Part shown: one piece after another, positions 27,672 to 35,883 of the stretch | How the letters are laid out: every line of letters starts with the position of its first letter | How positions within the stretch are numbered: position 1 is the first letter of the stretch | Assembly (NCBI GenBank): GCA_902464645.1 | Contig: CABQKL010000002.1 | Location: 1 to 44,525 of the forward strand | Direction: 5' to 3' | DNA from: an uncultured Collinsella sp. | GTDB lineage: Bacteria; Actinomycetota; Coriobacteriia; Coriobacteriales; Coriobacteriaceae | DNA length: 44,525 bases | Program-made: the position numbers and the translations under genes | The notes under the pieces: generated by a model | Told to the model about the DNA's origin: nothing | The model's input: only the letters and a program-made list of their open reading frames with translations | Database searches by the model: none

Positions 27672-28229
27672 CTATTTCTTGAACGGGAAACCGAAGGCGT
27701 CCAGAAGGGCCTTGGCCTCCTCATCGGTGTTGGCGGTGGTCACGAAAGTGATGTCCATACCACGCTGGTGATCGACGGAGTCGAAGTCGATCTCGGGGAA
27801 GATGAGCTGCTCGGTGACGCCCATGGAGAAGTTACCACGGCCGTCGAAGCTCTTGGGGGAGATGCCGCGGAAGTCGCGGATACGGGGGATCGCGACGGAG
27901 GTCAGACGATCGAAGAACTCCCACATACGGTCGCCACGCAGGGTAACCTTGCAGCCGATCGGCATACCAGCGCGCAGGCGGAAGGTAGCGATGGACTTGC
28001 GGGCACGGGTGATCATCGGCTGCTGGCCGGTGATGGCGCGCAGGTCGCGCACGGCACCGTCGATGGCCTTGGAATCGGTAGCGGCCTCGCCGACACCCAT
28101 GTTCACGACGATCTTCTCAAACTTGGGGATCATCATGACGTTCTCGTACTGGAACTTTTCCTGAAGCTGGTGCTTGACCTCGTTGTTGTACTTGGTCTTC
28201 AGACGCGGCACATACTTCTCTTCTGCCAT
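27672..28229 (-). CDS. rplE: 50S ribosomal protein L5
   Basis: A 185-residue L5 (PKFEKIVVNMGVGEA; ...SMGVTEQLIFPEIDFDSV), the 5S rRNA-binding protein of the central protuberance. AAGGAG precedes the ATG. It is the first gene of the ribosomal block here. The usual upstream neighbour rplX is absent; instead come 311 non-coding bases and then the molybdenum-hydroxylase accessory genes, so the transcript must start at a local promoter. Confidence 0.98.
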   Translation of the reverse strand: MAEEKYVPRLKTKYNNEVKHQLQEKFQYENVMMIPKFEKIVVNMGVGEAATDSKAIDGAVRDLRAITGQQPMITRARKSIATFRLRAGMPIGCKVTLRGDRMWEFFDRLTSVAIPRIRDFRGISPKSFDGRGNFSMGVTEQLIFPEIDFDSVDHQRGMDITFVTTANTDEEAKALLDAFGFPFKK

Positions 28230-28456
28230 TGTTCACTCCTTCTTGGGGTTTTAAGCACGGGGCGTGGCCACGGTGGGTTGTCCTCGTGCCTCCTGGCTGC
28301 ATCCGCGCCGCTCATGGCATTTCGCGGTTTGGACTCAACGCAGCAGGAGCCGACAAAACAATCGGTACTATACGCGCATCGGGAGCGTATTTCCAGAAAA
28401 ACCTCTTCTGCCTGCACAACTCCACAACTCCCCCGCACAAACGGGTCCCAAAAAGC
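28230..28456 (-). promoter_or_regulatory. Promoter and leader of the rplE-led operon
   Basis: No supportable gene. On the minus strand a -10-like TATAGT lies near 28367-28362 without an obvious -35. A leader of about 130 bases follows. It contains the 10-bp palindrome CGTGGCCACG (28263-28272) and ends in the L5 ribosome binding site. A short frame that reads into rplE does not resemble L24. Confidence 0.4.
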
Positions 28457-28523
28457 AGTTGCGGTGAAATAGTTCCTGGCTGACCGCCCGTCAGGCTTAT
28501 CTAGGAACTATTTCACCGCAACT
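28457..28523. repeat. REP-like palindrome, copy 1
   Basis: Perfect 21-bp inverted arms (28457-28477 and 28503-28523; the left begins AGTTGCGGTGAAATAGTT) enclose a 25-base centre that contains its own CTGAC/GTCAG hairpin. It lies just downstream of the xdhC-like gene. A second copy with nearly the same arms, the same centre length and a different centre is at 31251. Confidence 0.95.
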
Positions 28524-28540
28524 CATATATGGGGATGCGA

Positions 28541-29584
28541 TTAGCGCTTGCGGGGGATGAGCTTGGTGCGGCGCAGGTGAATCATCTCGGCGGCGATGGA
28601 GATGGCGATCTCCTCGGGATCCTCCGCCTCGATGGCAACGCCGATCGGCAGGTGCAGCTCGTCGATTTGTTCCTGCGTAAAGCCTTCCTGTTCCAAGCGG
28701 CCCCGCACAAAGGCCGTCTTGCGACGCGAGCCCAGGCAACCCAGATAGGCTGGCTTGGCGCGCATGGCCTGAATCACCACATCGATATCGGACTTATGAC
28801 CCGCCGTGGCCACGACCACCAAGTCGCGCGGGCCGATGGGGCACAGCTCGTCCAGGTTCTTGTAGTCGACCAGTCGACGGTCGTAGACTCCGGGCACCCA
28901 TTCGGGCGTCAGCGTTCCAGGACGGTCATCACACGCCACGACGGCAAAGCCCGCCGCCGTCAACACGCGAGCCGTCGCGGCGCCCACGTGTCCGCAGCCA
29001 AAGATGTAGGTCAGGCCCTCGGGGCAGAGCGTCTCGATGTGCGCGGGAGGAATCTCGGAGGCGACGTTGGTGTGGGTGACCTTGCTCCCCTCCTCCACCA
29101 GCGAAAGCTCGGGGCAGCCCACAATGGTGCGGCGCGACTCCTCGCCATGGTATTCGGCAACGTCGCTTTCGAGCGCGCTTGCGATAAACGGCTCAAAATC
29201 GATGGCGAAGTCGCCGATGCGTCGATACGCCAGTACATCGGCAATCTCCTGGAACAACGGCGCCTTGGTCGCATCCAGGTGCAGATAGCACAGGCAAATG
29301 GCTCCGCCGCAGATCATGCCGGTATCGGAGTTCTCGCCGCCCATGGTATAGCGGGCCAGGCGCGATTGGCCCGCGGCCAGCAGCTCGCGGGCCTCGCCCA
29401 GCGCAAAGAGCTCGATTTTGCCGCCGCCGATGGTACCCGCTTGGCTACCGTCGGCAAAGACGGCCATCCAGGCGCCCACACCGCGCGGCGATGACCCTGC
29501 CGTGCCGGCCACGACCACCAGCTCGCATGCCTCGCCAGCACGCAGGGCAGCAAGCGCCGCATTCACAACATCGAGCTTTTCCAT
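28541..29584 (-). CDS. xdhC: XdhC/CoxI family molybdenum hydroxylase maturation protein
   Basis: XdhC-type proteins bind molybdenum cofactor, help its sulfuration and insert it into xanthine dehydrogenase-like enzymes. The 347-residue product has an N-terminal XdhC/CoxI domain (AGTAGSSPRGVGAWM; GGGKIE near residue 54) and a C-terminal Rossmann domain starting TYIFGCGHVGAATARVL. It is nine bases downstream of the YqeB gene on the same strand, so the two form a maturation operon. No hydroxylase subunit gene is adjacent. The gene symbol is by family only. Confidence 0.9.
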   Translation of the reverse strand: MEKLDVVNAALAALRAGEACELVVVAGTAGSSPRGVGAWMAVFADGSQAGTIGGGKIELFALGEARELLAAGQSRLARYTMGGENSDTGMICGGAICLCYLHLDATKAPLFQEIADVLAYRRIGDFAIDFEPFIASALESDVAEYHGEESRRTIVGCPELSLVEEGSKVTHTNVASEIPPAHIETLCPEGLTYIFGCGHVGAATARVLTAAGFAVVACDDRPGTLTPEWVPGVYDRRLVDYKNLDELCPIGPRDLVVVATAGHKSDIDVVIQAMRAKPAYLGCLGSRRKTAFVRGRLEQEGFTQEQIDELHLPIGVAIEAEDPEEIAISIAAEMIHLRRTKLIPRKR

Positions 29585-29593
29585 TGCCGCCTT

Positions 29594-30388
29594 CTATCCT
29601 CTAAAGACATCGGTGAGCATGGCAAGCGCCTCGAGCACGCCGCCGCCGACCGATGTCGCCTTGTCCGAAATATAGTTGATGTAGCTGGCGTCGCCGCGCG
29701 GGTCGACATCGGCGCACTTAAAGCCCTCGGTGACCTGGACGCCGTCTGCCAAAAGGCCGCGCAGGCAGCCGCCAATCGTCGTGAACATGGGCGTATCGCC
29801 CGCATACCCGATCACATCGCCGGCACTCACGATATCGCCGATCGCGCGGTCGGACCTAAACACACCGGCGGCGGGGCTGTGGATAACGCGCTCCTTGCCG
29901 TATCCGCCGATCATGCCCGGCACGCCCGTATTGGGCTGGGGTGAGCCCTGGGTGATGACGCGGCCGAGGAAATGACCGCGCATGGTCTCGACCACGGCAT
30001 CGCAATCAACCGGCGCGGTAAAGCCCGGCCCCACGGCGATGACGGCAGGCGCCATATCGCGCGTGGTGCCCAAGTTGCGCTTGGCCAGAATCGCGTCGAC
30101 CACGGCCGCGGGCTTAAGCTCGCCGAGCATCTGTGCCTGGGGGTCCACCACCACGGCGACATCCCCCTCCTCGGTAATCTCAAGCGCCTCGGCCGGCGTC
30201 TGCGCCAACCGGGCGCGAATGCCCTCGACCTCGACCTCGCCCAAGCGAATGGCCTCGCAAAAACTGATCGTGCGACGGATGCACGTGGGGACCGCGATAT
30301 CGGCCATGACGACCGACACGCCGGCGCGCGCCAGACGAGCAGCCACACCCGTGGCGATATCGCCTGCGCCGCGAACATAAACGAGCAT
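29594..30388 (-). CDS. yqeB: Selenium-dependent molybdenum hydroxylase accessory protein YqeB
   Basis: The 264-residue product belongs to the EF2563/YqeB group: it starts with a Rossmann-like YVRGAGDIATGVAARLARAG and continues with VPTCIRRTISFCEAI. The family occurs with selenium-dependent molybdenum hydroxylases, where it is thought to help make the selenium-containing cofactor. It is the first gene of a minus-strand pair with xdhC and divergent from yqeC, with which it shares a 102-base promoter region. The symbol follows the E. coli homologue. Confidence 0.88.
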   Translation of the reverse strand: MLVYVRGAGDIATGVAARLARAGVSVVMADIAVPTCIRRTISFCEAIRLGEVEVEGIRARLAQTPAEALEITEEGDVAVVVDPQAQMLGELKPAAVVDAILAKRNLGTTRDMAPAVIAVGPGFTAPVDCDAVVETMRGHFLGRVITQGSPQPNTGVPGMIGGYGKERVIHSPAAGVFRSDRAIGDIVSAGDVIGYAGDTPMFTTIGGCLRGLLADGVQVTEGFKCADVDPRGDASYINYISDKATSVGGGVLEALAMLTDVFRG

Positions 30389-30490
30389 TCCCGGGGCACC
30401 TCCCTGTGCTACGGTTTGAGCAGAGCAAAAGCGGTTCTGCCGCTACGCTAATGATTAATTCTTATCGCAGCATTATACGGCGGTGAACAG
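30389..30490. promoter_or_regulatory. Divergent promoter region between yqeB and yqeC
   Basis: A 102-base spacer. An AGCGG/CCGCT hairpin lies at 30430-30444. An AT-rich stretch with CATTATACGG (30471-30480) gives a plausible -10 for yqeC. No AACAAA-type palindrome like those upstream of ygeX is present. Confidence 0.4.
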
Positions 30491-31225
30491 ATGGAAACGA
30501 TAAACGGCGGCCTTGCCTCCGCGCTCAAGATTGAGCCGGGCATCACCGCGATCATCGGCAGCGGTGGCAAGTCGACCCTGCTAAAGACGCTCGGCCTTGA
30601 GCTTATGCGTGCCGGCGGCCGCGTACTCCTCTGCACCACCACTCATATGTTTCCCGTCGCCGGCGTGCCATGGGACGGGTCGAGCCGTCGCCTGGACGCC
30701 GCGCCCTGGAAGCCAGGGGCCCTGCATGTTCCCGGCTGCACCTGCGAGGCATGCGCGGGCATGAACCGCGGAAGTATCTGCCAGGCGGGTGTTTTGGACC
30801 CGGAGACAGGCAAGCTCTCCGCCCCCGCTGAGCCGCTCAACGAGCTGGCACAGCGCTTTGACTATGTGTTGGCCGAGGCAGATGGCAGCAAGCGACTCCC
30901 GCTCAAGGCGCATGCCGCCTGGGAGCCGGTAATTCCCGCCGCCACGGCAAACGTTATCTGGGTCGTCGGTGCCTCGGGGCTGGGTAAGCCCGTCGCCGAG
31001 GTTGTCCACCGCCCCGAGCTCTTCTGCGAGCGCTGCGGCTGCGAGCCCACCGACATTGCCACCCCAGAGCGCGTCGCCATGGTGCTCAATGCCGAGCTGC
31101 GGATGCTGAACCTCAGCAATGCCCGCATCATGCTCAACCAAGTCGACACGCTTGCCGACCCCACGATGGCAGATCGCTTCGAGGCAGCCCTCGGCCGCCC
31201 CGTCGTCGCCACCAGCCTCAAATAG
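30491..31225 (+). CDS. yqeC: Selenium cofactor biosynthesis protein YqeC
   Basis: The 244-residue product has an N-terminal P-loop-like GSGGKSTLL (23-31), the TTTHM segment and AEADGSKRLPLKAH (128-141), which mark the YqeC family. Family members accompany selenium-dependent molybdenum hydroxylases. Two cysteine clusters stand out: C83, C85, C88 and C97, and C179, C182 and C184, which could bind metal or take part in sulfur or selenium transfer (inference). It is the only gene of the island's maturation set on the plus strand, and converges on the hydantoinase-like gene. Confidence 0.85.
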   Translation: METINGGLASALKIEPGITAIIGSGGKSTLLKTLGLELMRAGGRVLLCTTTHMFPVAGVPWDGSSRRLDAAPWKPGALHVPGCTCEACAGMNRGSICQAGVLDPETGKLSAPAEPLNELAQRFDYVLAEADGSKRLPLKAHAAWEPVIPAATANVIWVVGASGLGKPVAEVVHRPELFCERCGCEPTDIATPERVAMVLNAELRMLNLSNARIMLNQVDTLADPTMADRFEAALGRPVVATSLK

Positions 31226-31250
31226 CCCGCGCTGCCCCAGCAGACCTATA

Positions 31251-31317
31251 AGTTGCGGTGAAATAGTTCCTGAAACGGCCTATTTGGCGGCTAAACAGGA
31301 ACTATTCCACCGCAACT
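31251..31317. repeat. REP-like palindrome, copy 2
   Basis: Arms at 31251-31271 and 31297-31317 match copy 1 (28457-28523) with one base changed in the right arm. The 25-base centre is unrelated to that of copy 1. It lies between the convergent yqeC and hydantoinase-like genes, where it may end transcription from both sides. Confidence 0.95.
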
Positions 31318-31344
31318 GCGGAGGGGAATCCGGTGATCTTCCTG

Positions 31345-32712
31345 CTAGCGGGGGACGTAGCGGCCGGGTTGGGCTCCGGTGGGCTCGCCGTCGCGCGCAG
31401 CCAGCACGCCGTTCACAAACACAGCCTTGGCGCGGCCGTGTGCCTCAAAGCCCTCGAGCGGCGTGTAGTCCACAGCCTGATGCTGCGTCGCCGCGCGAAT
31501 GGTCCAGCGCGCCTGGGGATCCCACACGCACACGTCGGCATCGGCGCCCTCGGCAAGACAGCCCTTGCGCGGGTACATGCCAAACACGCGCGCCGGGTTC
31601 TCGCTCATCAGGCGACAGAGGTCCTCGGGGCCCAGCTGCCCCTCAAAGCTCGTGGCAATCGCGACGGGACGATGCTCCACGCCGGGCCCGCCGTTGGGAA
31701 TCGCGCGGAAATCGTCGCGTCCGCGGTCCTTTTGCCCGTGCAGGTTAAAGCTGCAGTGGTCGGTCGCAATCGTATCGATCTCGCCGGCCACAAGCGCCTC
31801 GCGCAGAGCCGCACGGTCGCCGGCATGGCGCAGCGGCGGGCTCATCACATACTTGGCACCCGCAAAGCCGTCCTCGCCCTGCTCCAAGTAGCAAGTATCG
31901 TCGAGCATCAGATACTGAGGGCAGGTCTCGACATAGATGTTCTTCTGCCCGCGCGCCTTGGCGGCACGGATGGCCTCGAGCCCCAGCTTGGTCGAAAGGT
32001 GCACCACGTTGACCGGTGCGTCGCCGGCCAGGTGCGCCAGATATAGCAGACGGCTCACGGCCTCGGCCTCGCACACGTCCGGACGGCTGAGCGCATGGCC
32101 CTCGGGCCCGTGGATACCCTGTTCAAACACGCGCTTCTGCAGCGCGTTGACCAACGTGCCGTTCTCGCAATGCACGCACAGGATACCGCCCACGCGCTTG
32201 AGCTCCTCCAGCACCTCGAGCGTCTCGGCGTCGTCCAAGCGTAGGTGGTCATAGGCAAAGTAAGTCTTAAACGACGACACGCCCGCCTCGCGCATGGCCG
32301 AAAGATCGGCGCTGTTGCGCTCATTCCACTCGGCGAGTGCCATATGAAAGGCGTAGTTGGCCGTGCAGGTGCCGTCGGCGCGATGATGCCACTCGGCCAA
32401 GGCATCGGGCATGGTCACACCGCGATCGGCCGTCGCGTAGTCCACGATGGTCGTCGTACCGCCGCAGGCAGCCGCACGCGTACCGGTCTCAAAGCTATCG
32501 GCCGTCCAATCCATGCCGGTCCAGCACTGCATGTGCGTGTGGCCGTCGATAAAGCCGGGGAACACCCAGCAGTCGGTAGCGTCCTGGACGGTATCGCCCT
32601 CGGCCGGCTCGATTGCCGCGGCAATCCGCACGATCTTATCGCCATCCATGGCAAGATCGGCGCGGCGAAGCCCCTGGGGCGTCACGAGCGCGCCGTTTTT
32701 GATGATGATCAT
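31345..32712 (-). CDS. ygeZ: Dihydropyrimidinase/hydantoinase-like amidohydrolase (YgeZ-type)
   Basis: A 455-residue cyclic amidohydrolase with a full binuclear metal site: H58 and H60 (DGHTHM), the carboxylated lysine K149 (SSFKTYF), H181, H238 and D318 (ATDHCSF). In E. coli and gut anaerobes the homologue lies in the yge/yqe purine gene set and probably opens a ring intermediate of purine breakdown; hydantoinase activity on other rings is also possible. AAGGAG lies before the ATG and the gene starts nine bases after the mocA-like gene, so they are co-transcribed. Confidence 0.88.
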   Translation of the reverse strand: MIIIKNGALVTPQGLRRADLAMDGDKIVRIAAAIEPAEGDTVQDATDCWVFPGFIDGHTHMQCWTGMDWTADSFETGTRAAACGGTTTIVDYATADRGVTMPDALAEWHHRADGTCTANYAFHMALAEWNERNSADLSAMREAGVSSFKTYFAYDHLRLDDAETLEVLEELKRVGGILCVHCENGTLVNALQKRVFEQGIHGPEGHALSRPDVCEAEAVSRLLYLAHLAGDAPVNVVHLSTKLGLEAIRAAKARGQKNIYVETCPQYLMLDDTCYLEQGEDGFAGAKYVMSPPLRHAGDRAALREALVAGEIDTIATDHCSFNLHGQKDRGRDDFRAIPNGGPGVEHRPVAIATSFEGQLGPEDLCRLMSENPARVFGMYPRKGCLAEGADADVCVWDPQARWTIRAATQHQAVDYTPLEGFEAHGRAKAVFVNGVLAARDGEPTGAQPGRYVPR

Positions 32713-32721
32713 AATTGCTCC

Positions 32722-33336
32722 TTATCGATTGATGCTGTTGGCCACGCGATCAAAATACGAGCAGGCGGCGATATGCTCCGTTATGCGTCGCTGTCCCTTG
32801 GCGGTATCGACGTCCCACAGCTCGTAGGCACGCGCCTCGACCAGCACCACGTCGGTACGGCCCTTGAGGATCGAACCGCCGCCGTCCTTGCCCTCAAGAC
32901 ACATAAGCGCATCGAACAGTTCCGCCGGAAAGAGCACCGGACTCGAAGGCTCACCGTTGCACGCAAGACGCACCGGATGCTTGCGGCCACGCTCGTCAAA
33001 TGCACGAACCATGGCATCAAAAGAATCCACGCTCACGAGCGGCTGGTCGCCCGGCAAAAAGAGGCAGCCTTTCCAGTTGCGTTCGACTCCCCACGAAAGG
33101 CCCGCACGGACGCTTTCGCTGCGCAGCTCGCCATCGTGCAGCACGCACGGGCAATGCTTGTCCTCACAAATCTGAGCGACCTCGGGCCAACGCGTCGAAA
33201 CCACGACGTCAAAGCCCTGGGGAACCGAATCGATGGTCCGGGCAATCAGCGGCTCGCCATAGATATCGGCGAGCATCTTGTTGGAGCCAAATCGCTTGCC
33301 CTCGCCCGAGGCCATAATCACGCAACCGAGTTTCAT
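32722..33336 (-). CDS. Molybdenum cofactor cytidylyltransferase-like protein (MocA/YgfJ family)
   Basis: A 204-residue NTP-transferase-like protein with the signature ASGEGKRFGSNKML (9-22) and a LPGDQPLVSVDSFD metal-binding segment. Relatives add CMP or a similar nucleotide to molybdopterin for hydroxylases such as xanthine dehydrogenase. ATG 33336 begins the family motif and has GGAGG nine bases upstream; the open frame to 33621 overlaps the carbamate kinase gene and is not family-like. It sits between arcC and the hydantoinase-like gene. Confidence 0.85.
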   Translation of the reverse strand: MKLGCVIMASGEGKRFGSNKMLADIYGEPLIARTIDSVPQGFDVVVSTRWPEVAQICEDKHCPCVLHDGELRSESVRAGLSWGVERNWKGCLFLPGDQPLVSVDSFDAMVRAFDERGRKHPVRLACNGEPSSPVLFPAELFDALMCLEGKDGGGSILKGRTDVVLVEARAYELWDVDTAKGQRRITEHIAACSYFDRVANSINR

Positions 33337-33464
33337 CTCCGCAAACCTCCCCTGGCTGCCTTGGACACCATAGTTGCTATACCCACCATACCAAGCTCGC
33401 ACTCCGTCGGAACAGGTATGCGCTCGTTTTTCCAGCGAACGCCCCTTGGCTCTCCATAGCACAA

Positions 33465-33497
33465 AGGAGGGCACCCCGCGACGCAGGGCACCCTCCT
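33465..33497 (-). terminator. Hairpin between carbamate kinase and mocA-like genes
   Basis: AGGAGGG pairs with CCCTCCT, with further GC pairs inward and a short loop; TTTG follows on the minus strand. It is a weak terminator or processing site that may split the island into two transcripts. Confidence 0.55.
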
Positions 33498-33514
33498 CAA
33501 TGGTGCAGATATGC

Positions 33515-34465
33515 CTACTCAGCGTCGCCGGTAAACGTGGTACCGGTCTTGCCGGCAAGACCGTCACGCGCCTTCTCGAGCAGCGTGATGAGCGCCGTGC
33601 GGCCCAGCTTGCTCTCGGCAAATGTCGAGGCTGCCTGGACCTTGGGCAGCATGGAGCCGCGACCGAACTCGTTGGCCTCGGACAGACGCTTTACGTCAGC
33701 CGCGGTCAGCGTGTCGAGCCACTGCTCGTGGTCGGTGCCAAAGCCAATGGCAACCTTCTCCACAGCCGTCAGGATAACCAGGGCATCGGCGTCGAGCTGC
33801 TCGGCAAGCTTCTCGGCCGCAAAGTCCTTATCGATGACGGCGGCAGCGCCCTTAAGGTGGTTGCCCTGGGCCTTGGTGACGGGAATGCCACCGCCGCCGC
33901 AGGAGATAACCACATGGTTGGACTCGACGAGCGACTTAATGGTGTCGAGCTCGACGATGTTCACGGGCTTGGGCGAGGCAACCACGCGACGGAAGCCCTG
34001 CTTCTCGTCGTGGATGAACTGATAGCCGCGATCGGCCTCCAGCTCCTTGGCCTCGGCCTCGCTCATCCACGGACCGATCGGCTTGACCGGGTCGGCAAAG
34101 GCCGGGTCGTCCGCCGCAACCTCGACCTGGGTGAGCACGGTCGCGACACCCTTGTCGATATTGCGGTCGAGCATTTCCTCGCGCAGCGCATTTTGCAGGT
34201 CATAGCCAATGTAGCCCTGGCTCATGGCGCCGCAAACGGACAAGGGGCAGGGAACGTACTTCTGAGGATTAGAGCGCGTGAGCTCAGCCATCGCGTTGGC
34301 GATCATGCCCACCTGGGGACCGTTGCCGTGCACGACGACGACCTCGTTGCCCTCCTCGATCAGGTCGACGATGGCCTTGGAAGTCGTCTTGACGGCCTCC
34401 ATCTGCTCGGGAAGGTTGGCGCCGAGGGCGTTTCCGCCCAAGGCGACAACAATACGCTTAGCCAT
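33515..34465 (-). CDS. arcC: Carbamate kinase
   Basis: Carbamate kinase transfers the phosphate of carbamoyl phosphate to ADP, giving ATP, carbon dioxide and ammonia. The 316-residue protein has VVALGGNAL near the start, VHGNGPQVG (45-53) and the CGGGGIPV motif. It lies 14 bases downstream of the YgeW-type carbamoyltransferase on the same strand. This pairing suggests that the transferase makes carbamoyl phosphate and the kinase harvests ATP, rather than a link to arginine deiminase, whose other genes are absent. E. coli yqeA is the counterpart. Confidence 0.95.
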   Translation of the reverse strand: MAKRIVVALGGNALGANLPEQMEAVKTTSKAIVDLIEEGNEVVVVHGNGPQVGMIANAMAELTRSNPQKYVPCPLSVCGAMSQGYIGYDLQNALREEMLDRNIDKGVATVLTQVEVAADDPAFADPVKPIGPWMSEAEAKELEADRGYQFIHDEKQGFRRVVASPKPVNIVELDTIKSLVESNHVVISCGGGGIPVTKAQGNHLKGAAAVIDKDFAAEKLAEQLDADALVILTAVEKVAIGFGTDHEQWLDTLTAADVKRLSEANEFGRGSMLPKVQAASTFAESKLGRTALITLLEKARDGLAGKTGTTFTGDAE

Positions 34466-34479
34466 TTCTCAGCCCAGCT

Positions 34480-35682
34480 TTAGGCCTGGAACCAACGGGC
34501 GGTGTTGCGCTCGTCGAGGGCCTTGAGGGTAGCGGCGGGATCGGCAACCTTCTGCAGGAACATCATGGCTGCGATGGCGTACGGCTTGTAGCTGGCCTCC
34601 TTGTACATGCCCACACGGTGCATGTCGAAGACGTCGGCGTTGACCTCGCCGTGCTCGCAGGAGACACCGGAGATGTCGGCGGGCAGCGGATGCATAAAGA
34701 TGGTGTCCTGGCCGTTGGCGGTCTTCTCCATGAGCTCGGTCGTGGAGCACCAATCCTGATGCGTGGCGTTCTGGGCGAGCAGCTCCTTCTCGAGCGCTGC
34801 GATGCCGGCGTCGTCGCCCTCGGCGTACAGGTTGGTACGCTTCTCCATGGCGGCAAACGGAGCCCAGCTCTTGGGGATCACGATGTCGGCGCCCTCGAAG
34901 GCCTCGGCCATGGTGTTGACCTGCTTAAAGGTGGTGCCGGACTCGGCGGCATAGGTCTTGGCGCGCTCGACGACCTCGGGCATGAGGTCGTAGCCCTCGG
35001 GGTGAGCCAGGGTGACGTCCATGCCAAAGCGGGGCAGCAGGCTGATTAGCGACTGCGGGCAGGACAGCGGCTTGCCGTAAGAGGGCGAATAGGCCCAGGT
35101 GACGGCAACCTTCTTGCCCTTGAGGTTCTCGAGGCCGCCAAACTCGTTGATAAGGTAGAGCATGTCGGCAGAGGACTGCGTGGGGTGATCGGAGTCGGAC
35201 TGCAGGGAGATGAGCGTGGGACGGTGATCCAGAACGCCGTCCTCGTAAGCCTGCTGGACAGACTCGGAGACCTCAGCCATGTAGGCGTCGCCCTTGCCGA
35301 TGTACATGTCGTCGCGGATGCCGATGACGTCGGCCATGAAGGAAATCATGGTAGCGGTCTCGCGGACGGTCTCGCCGTGAGCGATCTGGGACTTCTTCTC
35401 GTCCAGGTCCTGCAGCTCAAGGCCGAGCAGGTTGGCGGCCTTAGAGAAGGAGAAGCGCGTACGGGTGGAGTTGTCGCGGAACAGCGAGACGGCAAGACCC
35501 GAGTCGAAGATCTTGGACGAAACGTTGTTCTCACGCAGCTCGCGCAGGGCGTCGGCGACGATGTAGAGCGCCTTGAGCTCATCGGTGGTCTTGTCCCAGG
35601 TGTGCAGGAAGTCGCTGCCGTACATACCCTTAAAATCGAGGCCGTTCAGCTGCTCGACGAGCTCGGTAAACTTAGCGTCCAT
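34480..35682 (-). CDS. ygeW: Knotted carbamoyltransferase YgeW
   Basis: A 400-residue transcarbamoylase with the carbamoyl phosphate loop STRTR (72-76) and the second-substrate segment MHPLPADI near residue 340. It is longer than ornithine transcarbamoylase, and the middle insertions match the YgeW group, whose physiological substrate is tied to purine breakdown rather than arginine synthesis. ATG 35682 has AAAGGA seven bases upstream; the frame to 35874 is not family-like. It is followed at once by carbamate kinase. Confidence 0.9.
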   Translation of the reverse strand: MDAKFTELVEQLNGLDFKGMYGSDFLHTWDKTTDELKALYIVADALRELRENNVSSKIFDSGLAVSLFRDNSTRTRFSFSKAANLLGLELQDLDEKKSQIAHGETVRETATMISFMADVIGIRDDMYIGKGDAYMAEVSESVQQAYEDGVLDHRPTLISLQSDSDHPTQSSADMLYLINEFGGLENLKGKKVAVTWAYSPSYGKPLSCPQSLISLLPRFGMDVTLAHPEGYDLMPEVVERAKTYAAESGTTFKQVNTMAEAFEGADIVIPKSWAPFAAMEKRTNLYAEGDDAGIAALEKELLAQNATHQDWCSTTELMEKTANGQDTIFMHPLPADISGVSCEHGEVNADVFDMHRVGMYKEASYKPYAIAAMMFLQKVADPAATLKALDERNTARWFQA

Positions 35683-35883
35683 GGAAATGTCCTTTCTAAA
35701 GATGAAACGATCGCAATGAGTAGATGTGCTCCGCCATGCGCGTGTGGCTAGAACATGCAGAGCACCATGACGAGGACCCGCCACCGTTGAGGAAGCATGG
35801 GAGACAACGACCGCGGGCCCCAAGTCAACAGGAGGTGCCGGGGGCATAAACTGTCCTCGGCTCAACAAGATCAAGGAATGGGA
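35683..35883 (-). promoter_or_regulatory. Gap between ygeY and ygeW
   Basis: No gene seen. A stem AACAAGATC/GATCTTGTT overlaps the ygeY stop codon (about 35863-35900), and a TGCTCTGC/GCGGAGCA hairpin lies in the ygeW leader. They suggest attenuation or processing inside the operon. Confidence 0.35.

Noticed and set aside
28230..28438. An rplX (L24) remnant upstream of rplE
   Set aside because: None of the three minus-strand frames shows KOW-motif or other L24 residues.
33337..33621. Longer N-terminus for the MocA-like protein
   Set aside because: The extension overlaps the carbamate kinase gene and the family motif starts at the ATG at 33336, which has a ribosome binding site.
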